Counted from the first letter of the stretch, positions 25,059 through 32,959 are shown. The stretch: 64,000 nucleotides of DNA from Pseudonocardia cypriaca (GCF_006717045.1 NZ_VFPH01000001.1:558001-622000), one strand, 5' to 3'. Program-made: numbers and translations. The notes: generated by a model not told the origin, from the letters alone.

Positions 25059-26576
25059 TCAGTCGACGTCTACCCAGTCCAACGTCCTGGTCACGGCCTT
25101 CTTCCAGCGCTCGTACCCGGTCGTGCGCTGCTCGTCACTCCACTGCGGCTCCCAGCGCTTCGACTCGTTCCAGTTGGTGCGCAGCTCGTCGGTGGTCTTC
25201 CAGAACCCGACGGCGAGCCCAGCCGCGTACGCAGCGCCGAGCGCCGTGGTCTCCGCGACGACGGGCCGGCTCACCGGCACGCCGAGCACGTCGGCCTGGA
25301 TCTGCATGCACAGCTCGTTGGCGGTGACGCCGCCGTCGACCTTGAGCACCTCCAGGTGCACGCCGGAGTCCTTCTCCATCGCCTCGGCGACGTCGCGGCT
25401 CTGGTAGCAGATCGCCTCGAGCGTGGCCCTGGCCAGGTGGGCGTTCGTGTTGTACCGGGAGAGCCCGACGATCGCGCCGCGCGCGTCGGACCTCCAGTAC
25501 GGGGCGAACAGCCCGGAGAACGCCGGGACGAAGTACACCCCGCCGTTGTCCTCGACCTGCCGGGCGAGCGACTCGCTCTGCGCGGCGCCGGAGATGATCC
25601 CCAGCTGGTCGCGCAGCCACTGGACGGCCGACCCGGTCACCGCGATCGAGCCCTCCAGCGCGTACACCACGGGCTCGTCGCCGAACTTGTAGCAGACCGT
25701 GGACAGCAGGCCCGCGTTCGAGCGCACCAGCTCCGTGCCGGTGTTGAGCAGCATGAAGTTGCCGGTTCCGTAGGTGTTCTTCGCCTCGCCCGGCGCGAAG
25801 CACACCTGTCCGACGGTGGCGGCCTGCTGGTCGCCGAGGTCCCCGGTCAGGAGGATCTCGCCGCCCAGCGGGCCGTTACCCCGGGTGGTGCCGTAGCCGG
25901 CGGGGTTCGAGCTGGGCTGGATCTCAGGCAGCATCGAGCGCGGGATGCCGAAGAAGCCGAGCAGCTCGTCGTCCCAGTCGAGCGTCTCGAGGTTCATCAG
26001 CATCGTCCGGCTGGCGTTGGTCGGGTCGGTGACGTGCGAGCCGCCGTCCCGTCCACCGGTGAGGTTCCACAGCAGCCACGTGTCGGTGTTGCCGAAGATC
26101 GCGTCGCCGCGCTCGGCCGCCTCCCGTGCCCCGTCGACGTTCTCCAGGATCCACTGGATCTTGCCGCCGGAGAAGTAGGTGGCCGGTGGCAGGCCGGCCT
26201 TCTGCCGGATGACGTCACCGCGACCGTCCCGGTCGAGGGCGGAGGCGATGCGGTCGGTGCGGGTGTCCTGCCAGACGATCGCGTTGTAGTACGGCCGCCC
26301 GGTGTTGCGGTCCCACACCACCGCCGTCTCGCGCTGGTTGGTGATCCCGACCGCGGCCAGGTCGGACGCGCTCAGGTTCGTCTTGTTGAGCGCGGTCTGC
26401 ACGACCGCGGTGGTGCGCTCCCAGATCTCGACGGGGTTGTGCTCCACCCAGCCGGCCTGCGGGAGGATCTGCTCGTGCTCCAGCTGGTGGATGCCTTTCA
26501 CGTTGCCGGAGTGGTCGAAGATCATGAATCGGGTGCTGGTCGTGCCCTGGTCGATGGCGCCGACGAACTCGGCCAT
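25059..26576 (-). CDS. glpK: Glycerol kinase 1
   Basis: A 505-residue FGGY kinase that phosphorylates glycerol using ATP. N-terminal GAIDQGTTSTRFMIFD gives the ATP loop; WQDTRTD and GDLGDQQAATVGQ carry substrate and catalytic residues, the latter containing the catalytic Asp. The FAPYWRSDARG motif and GGVTANELCMQIQADVLGVPV are intact. It sits between glpF (39 nt upstream) and glpD, so it is the kinase of the uptake operon. A second full-length kinase lies at 28479 on the opposite strand. Confidence 0.96.
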   Translation of the reverse strand: MAEFVGAIDQGTTSTRFMIFDHSGNVKGIHQLEHEQILPQAGWVEHNPVEIWERTTAVVQTALNKTNLSASDLAAVGITNQRETAVVWDRNTGRPYYNAIVWQDTRTDRIASALDRDGRGDVIRQKAGLPPATYFSGGKIQWILENVDGAREAAERGDAIFGNTDTWLLWNLTGGRDGGSHVTDPTNASRTMLMNLETLDWDDELLGFFGIPRSMLPEIQPSSNPAGYGTTRGNGPLGGEILLTGDLGDQQAATVGQVCFAPGEAKNTYGTGNFMLLNTGTELVRSNAGLLSTVCYKFGDEPVVYALEGSIAVTGSAVQWLRDQLGIISGAAQSESLARQVEDNGGVYFVPAFSGLFAPYWRSDARGAIVGLSRYNTNAHLARATLEAICYQSRDVAEAMEKDSGVHLEVLKVDGGVTANELCMQIQADVLGVPVSRPVVAETTALGAAYAAGLAVGFWKTTDELRTNWNESKRWEPQWSDEQRTTGYERWKKAVTRTLDWVDVD

Positions 26577-26614
26577 GCGTCTCTCCTCTGCGTTGGGGCA
26601 GTTCCGCTGCTGGG

Positions 26615-27481
26615 CTAGGCCTGTCGCTGGTGCTTGGTCTCCGCGGAGGGATCGGGCGCGGAGGGATCGGGCGCGGACGGCCCGGGCTCCAGCGTCACCT
26701 CGGGAACCTCGGCCGGCAGGTAGCGCTCCACCAGGTACTTGAACGCCGCGCCACCGATCAGCCCACCGATGATCGGTGCGACGATCGGCAACCAGAAGTA
26801 GAGGGTGCCGTTCTGGTCGAACATCGCCGTCTCGTAGCCGGTGATCCAGGACGCGAACCGGGGCCCGAAGTCACGGGCCGGGTTGATCGCGTAACCGGCG
26901 TTCGCGCCCCACGCCATGCCGATCCCGACGACGAGCAGGCCGATGACCACCGGCGTGAGGTTCGCCAGCGGCGGGTTGTTCGTCGCGGTGATCAGGGCGA
27001 AGATCACGAACACGAGGATCGCCGTGCCCACGATCTGGTCGAAGAACGCAGTGGCGATCGTGACGTTGGCGCCCTCGACGCCGTTGCCGGGCAACGTCGA
27101 GAAGATGCCCTGCGACGCGATGGTGTGCTCGGCGTCGATCCTGGCGATCAGGTCGGCGTAGACGAAGCGCACGATGATCGCGGCGACGAACGCCCCCAGC
27201 GTCTGCGCGAGCGAGAACGGCAGCACCTTGCGCCACGGGAAGCCCTTGAACGCGGCGAGCGCGATCGTGACCGCGGGGTTGAGGTGGGCGCCGGACACGC
27301 GCCCCGCCACGTAGACCCCGAGGATCACCCCGATTCCCCAGGCCCACGCGATCGAGTCGTGGTCGCCCATGCCGCCGTCGGGGTTGGTCACGACCTGAGC
27401 GACCACCCCCACGCCGAAGAGAATGAGGATCATGGTTCCGAGGAACTCTGCAATCAGTTCCCCGATGTATGAGTTCTTCAC
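26615..27481 (-). CDS. glpF: Glycerol uptake facilitator (aquaglyceroporin)
   Basis: A 288-residue MIP channel. The start is the GTG at 27481 (VKNSYIGELIAEFLGT), with a GGGAGGG site 8 nt upstream. Six helices and the two half-helix NPA motifs are present, HLNPAVTIAL and AINPARDFGPR; the Asp after the second NPA is the hallmark of glycerol-conducting members. The C-terminal tail is Pro/Ser/Asp-rich with a short direct repeat (PSAPDPSAPDPSA). First gene of glpFKD, with a good promoter and a palindromic site just upstream. Confidence 0.95.
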   Translation of the reverse strand: MKNSYIGELIAEFLGTMILILFGVGVVAQVVTNPDGGMGDHDSIAWAWGIGVILGVYVAGRVSGAHLNPAVTIALAAFKGFPWRKVLPFSLAQTLGAFVAAIIVRFVYADLIARIDAEHTIASQGIFSTLPGNGVEGANVTIATAFFDQIVGTAILVFVIFALITATNNPPLANLTPVVIGLLVVGIGMAWGANAGYAINPARDFGPRFASWITGYETAMFDQNGTLYFWLPIVAPIIGGLIGGAAFKYLVERYLPAEVPEVTLEPGPSAPDPSAPDPSAETKHQRQA

Positions 27482-27530
27482 CGCTGAAGCCCTCCCCTCG
27501 ATGCACCCGCTCGGATGCGGGGTGCCGCGG

Positions 27531-27559
27531 ACGCTAGGGAGGCCGGAGGGGGCGGTCAA
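27531..27559 (-). promoter_or_regulatory. glpF promoter
   Basis: On the minus strand TTGACC (27554-27559) and TAGCGT (27531-27536) are separated by exactly 17 nt, a good housekeeping-type promoter, with a leader of about 45 nt to the glpF GTG. Confidence 0.65.
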
Positions 27560-27566
27560 CGCCCAG

Positions 27567-27602
27567 TGTTCGGCATTGTCGAACCGCCGATCGGACGAAC
27601 AT
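27567..27602. promoter_or_regulatory. Candidate GylR operator between glpF and the IclR gene
   Basis: GTTCG-GCATTGT-CGAAC (27568-27584) is an inverted repeat with 5-nt arms, and a further CGAAC at 27596 repeats the right half. The palindrome lies just upstream of the glpF -35; the extra half-site is where the -35 of the IclR gene would be. A regulator bound here could control both directions. Confidence 0.5.
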
Positions 27603-27616
27603 CACACGGGCTGCCG

Positions 27617-27622
27617 TAGAGT
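27617..27622 (+). promoter_or_regulatory. -10 element of the IclR gene (leaderless)
   Basis: TAGAGT ends 6 nt before the GTG at 27629, so the transcript probably starts at the initiation codon. Confidence 0.5.
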
Positions 27623-27628
27623 CGCGGC

Positions 27629-28393
27629 GTGCCGGGTGCCATCCAGTCCATCGAGCGGGCCGCGGCCGTGCTCCGGCTGCTGGGCAGCACGGACCGGCCG
27701 CTGGGGCTGAACGAGCTCGCGGCCGCCCTCGACCTGCCCCGCCCCACCGCCCACGGGATCGTCCGCACCCTGCGTGACGTGGGCTTCGTCGACCAGGACG
27801 CCTTCTCGGCCCGCTACCGGCTCGGCTCCGCGCTGCAGGAGCTCGGCCGCGGCGGCTGGGACCGCCACGACCTGCGGGCCCGCGCGATGAACTGGGCCGA
27901 CTCGCTGGCCGGCAGCACCGGGCTCGCCGTGCACCTCGGCGTCGCGTCGAGGGGCGCGGTCCGCCTCGTGCACCACGTCTTCCGCCCCGACGGCACCCCG
28001 CAACGGATCCGCACCGGCGAGGAGCAGCCGCTGCACGCCACCGCGCTCGGCAAGTGCCTACTCGCGTTCGCGCCGGTCGCCACCCCGCCCGCCCGCGACC
28101 TGGACCTGCAGCCGTGGACCGGGCGCACCTGCGTGTCCGTCACCGCGCTGGAGGCCCAGCTCGCCCTCGCCAGAAGGCGGGGGTGGGCGAGCGACACGGG
28201 GGAGTACGAGTCCGGCACCGGCGGCGCGGCGGCGCCCCTGCGGGCGAGCGGCGGGATCGTGGTCGGCGCGATCGGGGTGGTCGGCCCGGTGGAGGACCTC
28301 TACGGCCTGGGCGGCGAGCTGCGCCCGTGGCTGGCGGAGCAGCTGGTGGCGGCGGCGCGGGAGATCTCGGCGGCGCTGATGGTGAGCCCGTGA
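27629..28393 (+). CDS. IclR-family regulator of glycerol genes (GylR-like)
   Basis: A 254-residue regulator. The winged-helix N-terminus reads SIERAAAVLRLLGSTDRPLGLNELAAALDLPRPTAHGIVRTLRDVGFV. The C-terminal IclR effector domain contains LHATALGKCLLAF and GEYESGTGGAAAPLRASGGIVVGAIGVVGP. GylR of Streptomyces, in the same position beside glycerol genes, represses them and responds to glycerol 3-phosphate; the same role is inferred here. It diverges from glpFKD and is followed, after a strong hairpin, by the second glycerol kinase. Confidence 0.88.
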   Translation: MPGAIQSIERAAAVLRLLGSTDRPLGLNELAAALDLPRPTAHGIVRTLRDVGFVDQDAFSARYRLGSALQELGRGGWDRHDLRARAMNWADSLAGSTGLAVHLGVASRGAVRLVHHVFRPDGTPQRIRTGEEQPLHATALGKCLLAFAPVATPPARDLDLQPWTGRTCVSVTALEAQLALARRRGWASDTGEYESGTGGAAAPLRASGGIVVGAIGVVGPVEDLYGLGGELRPWLAEQLVAAAREISAALMVSP

Positions 28394-28404
28394 AGATGTG
28401 CCCG

Positions 28405-28459
28405 TGTCAGCATGGCCACCTTCATGTCGTCTGGCGTCATGAAGGTGGCCATGCTGACA
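28405..28459. terminator. Perfect hairpin, GCCACnTTC family (copy 2)
   Basis: Two perfectly complementary 22-nt arms (28405-28426 and 28438-28459) around an 11-nt loop, 11 nt after the IclR stop and 19 nt before the second glycerol kinase. The arm contains TCAGCATGGCCACCTTCATG. It may terminate or attenuate readthrough into the kinase; no U-tract follows. Confidence 0.65.
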
Positions 28460-28478
28460 TCCCGGCAGGGGTGGCGCC

Positions 28479-29975
28479 GTGAGTGAACGCGTCGTCGCTG
28501 CCATCGACCAGGGCACCACCTCCACCCGGTGCCTCCTGTTCAACCGGGCCGGGCGGATGCTCGCCGTGGCCCAGCGGGAGCACCGGCAGCACTACCCGCG
28601 GCCTGGGCTCGTGGAGCACGACGCCGCGGAGATCTGGCGCAACGTCACCCGCGTCGTGCCGGCCGCCCTCAAGAGCGCCGGGCTCACCCCGGACGACATC
28701 GTGGGGCTCGGCATCGCCAACCAGCGCGAGACCACCGTGATCTGGGACCGGCACACCGGCCTGCCGCTGGCGCGGGCGATCACCTGGCAGGACACCCGCA
28801 CCGACGGCATCGTGGCGCGGCTCGTCGAGGACGGGCACGCGCCGCTGATCACGTCCATCTGCGGGTTGCCGCCCGCCACCTACTTCGCGGGCCCCCGGCT
28901 GCGCTGGCTGCTCGACCACGTGCCGGGCGCGCGGGAGAGAGCCGAGGCGGGGGACGTGCTGTTCGGCACGATGGAGAGCTGGCTCATCTGGCGGCTCACC
29001 GGCAGGCACGTCACCGACGTCACGAACGCGAGCCGCACGATGCTCATGGACGTCCGGACGCTGCAGTGGTCGGACAAGCTGCTCGACGTGCTGCGGGTGC
29101 CGCGTCGAATGCTGCCGGAGATCCGTCCCAACGCCGAGGTGTACGGCACCTGCACAACGCTGCTGCCGGGTGTGCCGGTGGCGGGGGCGCTCGGCGACCA
29201 GCAGGCCGCGCTCGTGGGCCAGGCCTGCTTCGCGCCCGGCGAGATCAAGTGCACCTACGGCACCGGTGCCTTCCTGCTGATGAACACGGGGCACCGGCTC
29301 GCCGAGTCGACGCACGGGCTGATCCCGACCGTCGGGTACCTGCTCGGGGACTCGCCCGTGTACGCCCTAGAGGGCGCGATCGCGGTCACCGGCTCGCTGG
29401 TGCAGTGGTTCCGCGACTCGCTGGGCATGATCGGCACCGCCGCCCAGATCGAGACGTTGGCCAGCACGGTCCCGGACAACGGCGGCTGCTACATCGTCCC
29501 GGCGTTCTCCGGCCTGTACTCGCCGCGCTGGCACCCCGAGGCGCGTGGCGTGATGGTCGGGCTCACGTCGTTCATCAACCGCGGGCACCTCGCCCGTGCC
29601 GTGCTGGAGGCGACGGGCTGGCAGACCCGCGAGGTGGTCGACGCGATGAACGCCGACTCGGGGGTGCCCGTCGCACGGCTGAAGGTCGACGGCGGGATGA
29701 CGGCCAACCACCTGCTGATGCAGTTCGTCGCGGACGTCCTGGACGTGCCGGTGGAGCGGCCGCTCGGTTCCGAGGCCGTGTCGCTCGGGGCGGCCTACGC
29801 GGCGGGGCTCGCCGTCGGGTACTGGTCGGGTCTGGAGGTCCTGCGCGCCAACTGGCACCGCGCCGCCGCGTGGGAGCCCGCCATGGACGACGACCTGCGC
29901 CGCCGCGAGCACGAGAACTGGGGCCGCGCGGTCAACCGCAGCTACGGCTGGGTGCAGGCTCCGTCGGAGGAGTGA
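28479..29975 (+). CDS. glpK: Glycerol kinase 2 (paralogue)
   Basis: A 498-residue FGGY kinase, intact and clearly paralogous to the one at 25059. AAIDQGTTSTRCLLF, WQDTRTD, GALGDQQAALVGQ with the catalytic Asp, and GGMTANHLLMQFVADVLDVPV are conserved. Differences include FSGLYSPRWHPEARG in place of the first copy's APYWRSDARG. The GTG start has a CAGGGGTGG-like site. It follows the IclR gene on the same strand beyond a hairpin, so it is separately controlled or partly attenuated. It could be kinetically different or act on another polyol. Confidence 0.92.
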   Translation: MSERVVAAIDQGTTSTRCLLFNRAGRMLAVAQREHRQHYPRPGLVEHDAAEIWRNVTRVVPAALKSAGLTPDDIVGLGIANQRETTVIWDRHTGLPLARAITWQDTRTDGIVARLVEDGHAPLITSICGLPPATYFAGPRLRWLLDHVPGARERAEAGDVLFGTMESWLIWRLTGRHVTDVTNASRTMLMDVRTLQWSDKLLDVLRVPRRMLPEIRPNAEVYGTCTTLLPGVPVAGALGDQQAALVGQACFAPGEIKCTYGTGAFLLMNTGHRLAESTHGLIPTVGYLLGDSPVYALEGAIAVTGSLVQWFRDSLGMIGTAAQIETLASTVPDNGGCYIVPAFSGLYSPRWHPEARGVMVGLTSFINRGHLARAVLEATGWQTREVVDAMNADSGVPVARLKVDGGMTANHLLMQFVADVLDVPVERPLGSEAVSLGAAYAAGLAVGYWSGLEVLRANWHRAAAWEPAMDDDLRRREHENWGRAVNRSYGWVQAPSEE

Positions 29976-29976
29976 C

Positions 29977-30020
29977 GCGACTCGCGTACACGGAGACCGC
30001 GACTCGCGGATCGGGATGTG
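29977..30020. repeat. Two 22-bp-period repeats between convergent genes
   Basis: GCGACTCGCG occurs at 29977 and again at 29999, exactly 22 nt apart, beginning 1 nt after the kinase stop and ending 15 nt before the HAD gene stop. In reverse complement the unit reads GCGAGTCGCG followed by GTCTCCGTGTA, resembling the units of the array at 31892. Confidence 0.55.
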
Positions 30021-30035
30021 CCGGGCCTCCGGGCG

Positions 30036-30722
30036 TCAGGCGGCGTCGCGCGGCATCGTCGTCGACCACACCGCGTCCCCGCGCAGCGCATCGGCCAGCT
30101 CGTCGAGGTCGGACACGATCAGCCGGGCGCCGGCCAGCTCGCCGGGCTCGGCGTAGCCCCAGGTCACGCCGATGGTCGGCACGCCGTGCGCCGCGGCGCC
30201 CTCGACGTCGTGGATCCGGTCGCCGACCAGCACCACCGGGTCGATCGCGGGGTCGAGACCCAGCCGCTCGAGCACCGACCCGACGACGGCGGCCTTGCCC
30301 ACCCGTCCGGAGACGTGATCGGCCCCGCCCACCAGGTCGAGGTAGCTCCCGAGCCCGGTGCCGGCGACGATCTTGCGGGCCAGCTCCTCCGGCTTCGAGG
30401 TCGCGGTGGCGAGGCGCATCCCGTCCTCCCGCAGCCGCTCCAGCAGCGCCGGGATGCCGGGGTAGACCGGCGTGATCGTGGCCGCGACCGCGTCGTACGA
30501 GGCGCGGTACGCGACGATCGCCGCTGCCGTCTGCTCCTGCGTCAGGCCGAGCTCGGGGAGGGCGGTCTCGAACGGCGGGCCCACGAGCTTGAGCAACCGC
30601 GCGGCGTCCGGCACCGGGAAGCCGACTTCGGCGATGGCCGCGGCCAGGTGTTCGACGATCGTGGCTGCCGAGTCGACGAGGGTGCCGTCGACGTCGAGGA
30701 GGACGGTGCGCACTGATCGCAT
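30036..30722 (-). CDS. HAD hydrolase, phosphoglycolate phosphatase-like
   Basis: A 228-residue HAD-superfamily phosphatase (subfamily IA). Motif I is VLLDVDGTLVDS with the nucleophile Asp, motif II is the Thr/Ser in ATATSKP, the motif III Lys is in GRVGKAAVVGSVL, and motif IV is VVLVGDRIHDVEGAAAHGVPTIGVTWGY. The cap domain lies between residues 15 and 85. It resembles Gph/PgmB-like phosphatases that clear phosphoglycolate or sugar phosphates. The ATG at 30722 is used. It is divergent from the App1 gene, with 55 nt between starts. Confidence 0.88.
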   Translation of the reverse strand: MRSVRTVLLDVDGTLVDSAATIVEHLAAAIAEVGFPVPDAARLLKLVGPPFETALPELGLTQEQTAAAIVAYRASYDAVAATITPVYPGIPALLERLREDGMRLATATSKPEELARKIVAGTGLGSYLDLVGGADHVSGRVGKAAVVGSVLERLGLDPAIDPVVLVGDRIHDVEGAAAHGVPTIGVTWGYAEPGELAGARLIVSDLDELADALRGDAVWSTTMPRDAA

Positions 30723-30777
30723 GGTACGTGGGGGCCCTGCGGTGGCCCCGGTGGGCGCCGTGCGGTAGGTCTGCGGG

Positions 30778-31893
30778 GTGCGGGAGTTGGTGCGCAAGTT
30801 CGTGGTCCGGGTCGCCATGGCCGTCGAGGGCGTCGTGCAGATGGCGGTGCTGCTCGTGCTGCGCGTGCGCGGCCGGCATCTGCCGATGATCGTGCCGTTC
30901 ATCGGGCACGGCACCAGCCGGCGGGTGCGGGTGGGTGGGCGGGTCGTGCTCGGCAGGCCGGAGGCCGCGGCGCCCGCGGTGGGGGTGCCTGAGGCGCCTG
31001 CCCCGACTCCCCGGTCGCGGCGGGCGGTGCTGCGCGCGACCATCGCGCGCTTCCTCACCGTGGAGGTCCCGGGCGCGGTCGTCACGGTGCGCGGGCCGGG
31101 CGTCGCGGCGCAGATCCGCTCCGACCGCGACGGCTACCTCGACGCCGTGCTCGAGGTCGCCGAACCGCTGAGCCCGGGGTGGCACGCGTTCGAGCTGCGG
31201 CTCCGGGACGGGGCCGCGGTGTCGGCCCAGGTGCTGGTGGTCGACCCGGAGGCGAGCATCGGGCTGGTCAGCGACGTGGACGACACGATCGTGGAGACCG
31301 GCCTGACCCGGGGCATCGAGTTCGTGCGGTCCGCCCTGCTCACCCCGGTCAGCGAGCGCACGCCCCTTCCCGGCGCCGCGCCGCTCTACCGCGCGCTCGT
31401 GGAACCGGCCGGCGCGCCGAGGCGGCCCGTCTTCTACGTCTCCACGAGCCCGTGGAACCTGCACGAGATGCTGCTGGAGTACATCGTGCTGCGGCGGTTC
31501 CCGCTCGGCCCGCTGCTCCTGACCGACTGGGGGCCGTCGCGCAGCGGCATGTTCCGGATCGGGGCGCAGGAGCACAAGGGTGGGCTCGTCCGGGGGATGC
31601 TCGAGGAGCATCCCGGGCTCGGACTGGTGCTGGTGGGCGACAGCGGCCAGCTCGACCCGGAGATCTACGCGGCACTCGCCCGCGAGTTCCCGGACCGCAT
31701 CCGCGCCGTATACATCCGCCGTACCCGCCACGCCCTCCCCGGCAGGATCGCGGAGGTCGACGCGCTGGCCGCCGAGGTCACGGCGGCCGGGGTGCCGATG
31801 CTCGCCGTCGACGACAGCGTGCAGATCGCCGCGCACGCGGCCACGCTCGGCCTGCTCGACGCCGCTTCGCTCGACGACGTGCAGTCCGGCTGA
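30778..31893 (+). CDS. App1-like phosphatase (DUF2183)
   Basis: A 371-residue protein. The C-terminal half carries the App1/DUF2183 catalytic motif GLVSDVDDTIVETG (DxDxT-type, HAD-like) near residue 165, VFYVSTSPWNLHEMLLEYI, and LVLVGDSGQLDPEIY. The N-terminal 150 residues contain a hydrophobic helix and a beta-rich domain. In yeast App1 dephosphorylates phosphatidate; bacterial homologues are widely annotated as phosphatidate phosphatase-like. The GTG start is leaderless-like, with TAGGTC 6 nt upstream. The stop codon overlaps the start of a 22-bp repeat array. Confidence 0.86.
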   Translation: MRELVRKFVVRVAMAVEGVVQMAVLLVLRVRGRHLPMIVPFIGHGTSRRVRVGGRVVLGRPEAAAPAVGVPEAPAPTPRSRRAVLRATIARFLTVEVPGAVVTVRGPGVAAQIRSDRDGYLDAVLEVAEPLSPGWHAFELRLRDGAAVSAQVLVVDPEASIGLVSDVDDTIVETGLTRGIEFVRSALLTPVSERTPLPGAAPLYRALVEPAGAPRRPVFYVSTSPWNLHEMLLEYIVLRRFPLGPLLLTDWGPSRSGMFRIGAQEHKGGLVRGMLEEHPGLGLVLVGDSGQLDPEIYAALAREFPDRIRAVYIRRTRHALPGRIAEVDALAAEVTAAGVPMLAVDDSVQIAAHAATLGLLDAASLDDVQSG

Positions 31894-32071
31894 CTCGGAC
31901 GCCGGGACGTCGGACTCGCCGTGCCGGGACGTCGGACTCGCCGTGCCGGGACGTCGGACTCGCCGTGTTGGAACGTCGGACTCGCCGCGGCGGGACGGAA
32001 CACCCGCGAGTCCTGCGTCGAGCACGGGCGAGTTGTGCGTCTCAGAAGCGCGAGTTCTGCGTCTCCGCGTG
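31892..32071. repeat. Inverted arrays of 22-bp units
   Basis: Five head-to-tail units beginning GACTCG (31892, 31913, 31935, 31957, 31979; period 22 after a 21-bp first unit; consensus GACTCGCCGTG + CCGGGACGTCG) are followed by three units beginning GCGAGT (32006, 32028, 32050; period 22) in the opposite orientation: the reverse complement of the first set also starts GCGAGTC. The last unit lies inside the sucrase/ferredoxin gene end. There are no unique spacers, so it is not CRISPR. Confidence 0.75.
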
Positions 32072-32959
32072 GCGGGCCGGGCGGCTGGTGCGGAGCTTCT
32101 GCACGTCGAAGACGCGCATCCGACCCGGGGCGGTGGCAGCGCACGTCAGCGGGCGGCCGACGGTGACGTAGCGCTCCCGCAGCAGCACCGAGCAGTCCGG
32201 CTCGGCGAGCTCGACGTGCCAGTCCGTGCTGCCGTCGGGGTGGTCGTCTGAGGTGACGTGCACGAGCCGCAGGTCGTCAACGCCGGTGGCGCCCATTGCC
32301 AGTCGGGCGTGGTGCTGCGCGGCCTGCACCGCGGGCGACATCGACGACCGTCCACGCACGGACCCCACCTCGAGGTGGCCCGCCCGGTAGGCGGCGAGCA
32401 CGGCGGGCGCGCCGGCGGGGTCGAGCCCGCCGAGCGTGTAGCCGTGGGGGAGGAGCACCACGGCCGGGGCGAACCGGCACCCGCCGATGTGACTGCATTC
32501 CCAGACCGGCTCGGGATCCGCGGCGGCGAGCGCGGCGGCGACCCGACGGCCGCGGACCGCGCAGCAGGTGTCGTGCCGCCCATGGGTGCAGACGAGGACC
32601 AACGGCCCGTCGTACGGCTCTCCCTGCCGGTCGACGGCTGCGACCAGCTCCGGTTCGAGGCGGTAGGTGCCGGTGCGGACCGACTCGTGGCCCGGCCTGG
32701 CATCGACCCGCAACCAGCGGCGCGGCCCGGCCGGACGGGTGCGCCCGGGCCGGCGCACCAGCACGACCCGCCCCTCCCAGTCGGAGAGGGCGTCGGCCAC
32801 ATCGGCCGGCAGGGCGGTCAGGGCCTGACGGGGCCACGGGCCGGGGTGCTCGACCAGCAGCCACCGGTCCGCCTGCGGTGCGGTGCCTTCGAGCGCGTCG
32901 CCCGCTGCACCGGCGGCGAACGAGCAGCGGGGCCAACCGCCCGTCACGGCCTCGTCCAT
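32042..32959 (-). CDS. Sucrase/ferredoxin-like protein 1
   Basis: A 305-residue member of the Suc/Fer-like family, which has a thioredoxin-like ferredoxin fold. Cysteine motifs are visible: RCSFAAG near residue 12, VCTHGRHDTCCAVRG near 123-137 and WECSHIGGCRFAP near 155. These are likely to bind a [2Fe-2S] cluster. A -10 TAGCCT ends 6 nt before the ATG, suggesting a leaderless message. The final residues HAETQNSRF are encoded by a unit of the 22-bp intergenic repeat, so the natural C-terminus seems replaced. A paralogue lies at 50228. Confidence 0.83.
   Translation of the reverse strand: MDEAVTGGWPRCSFAAGAAGDALEGTAPQADRWLLVEHPGPWPRQALTALPADVADALSDWEGRVVLVRRPGRTRPAGPRRWLRVDARPGHESVRTGTYRLEPELVAAVDRQGEPYDGPLVLVCTHGRHDTCCAVRGRRVAAALAAADPEPVWECSHIGGCRFAPAVVLLPHGYTLGGLDPAGAPAVLAAYRAGHLEVGSVRGRSSMSPAVQAAQHHARLAMGATGVDDLRLVHVTSDDHPDGSTDWHVELAEPDCSVLLRERYVTVGRPLTCAATAPGRMRVFDVQKLRTSRPARHAETQNSRF

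Noticed and set aside
31892..32071. Possible CRISPR array
   Set aside because: Units are directly adjacent, with no unique spacers, the period is only 22 bp, orientation flips, and no cas genes are near.
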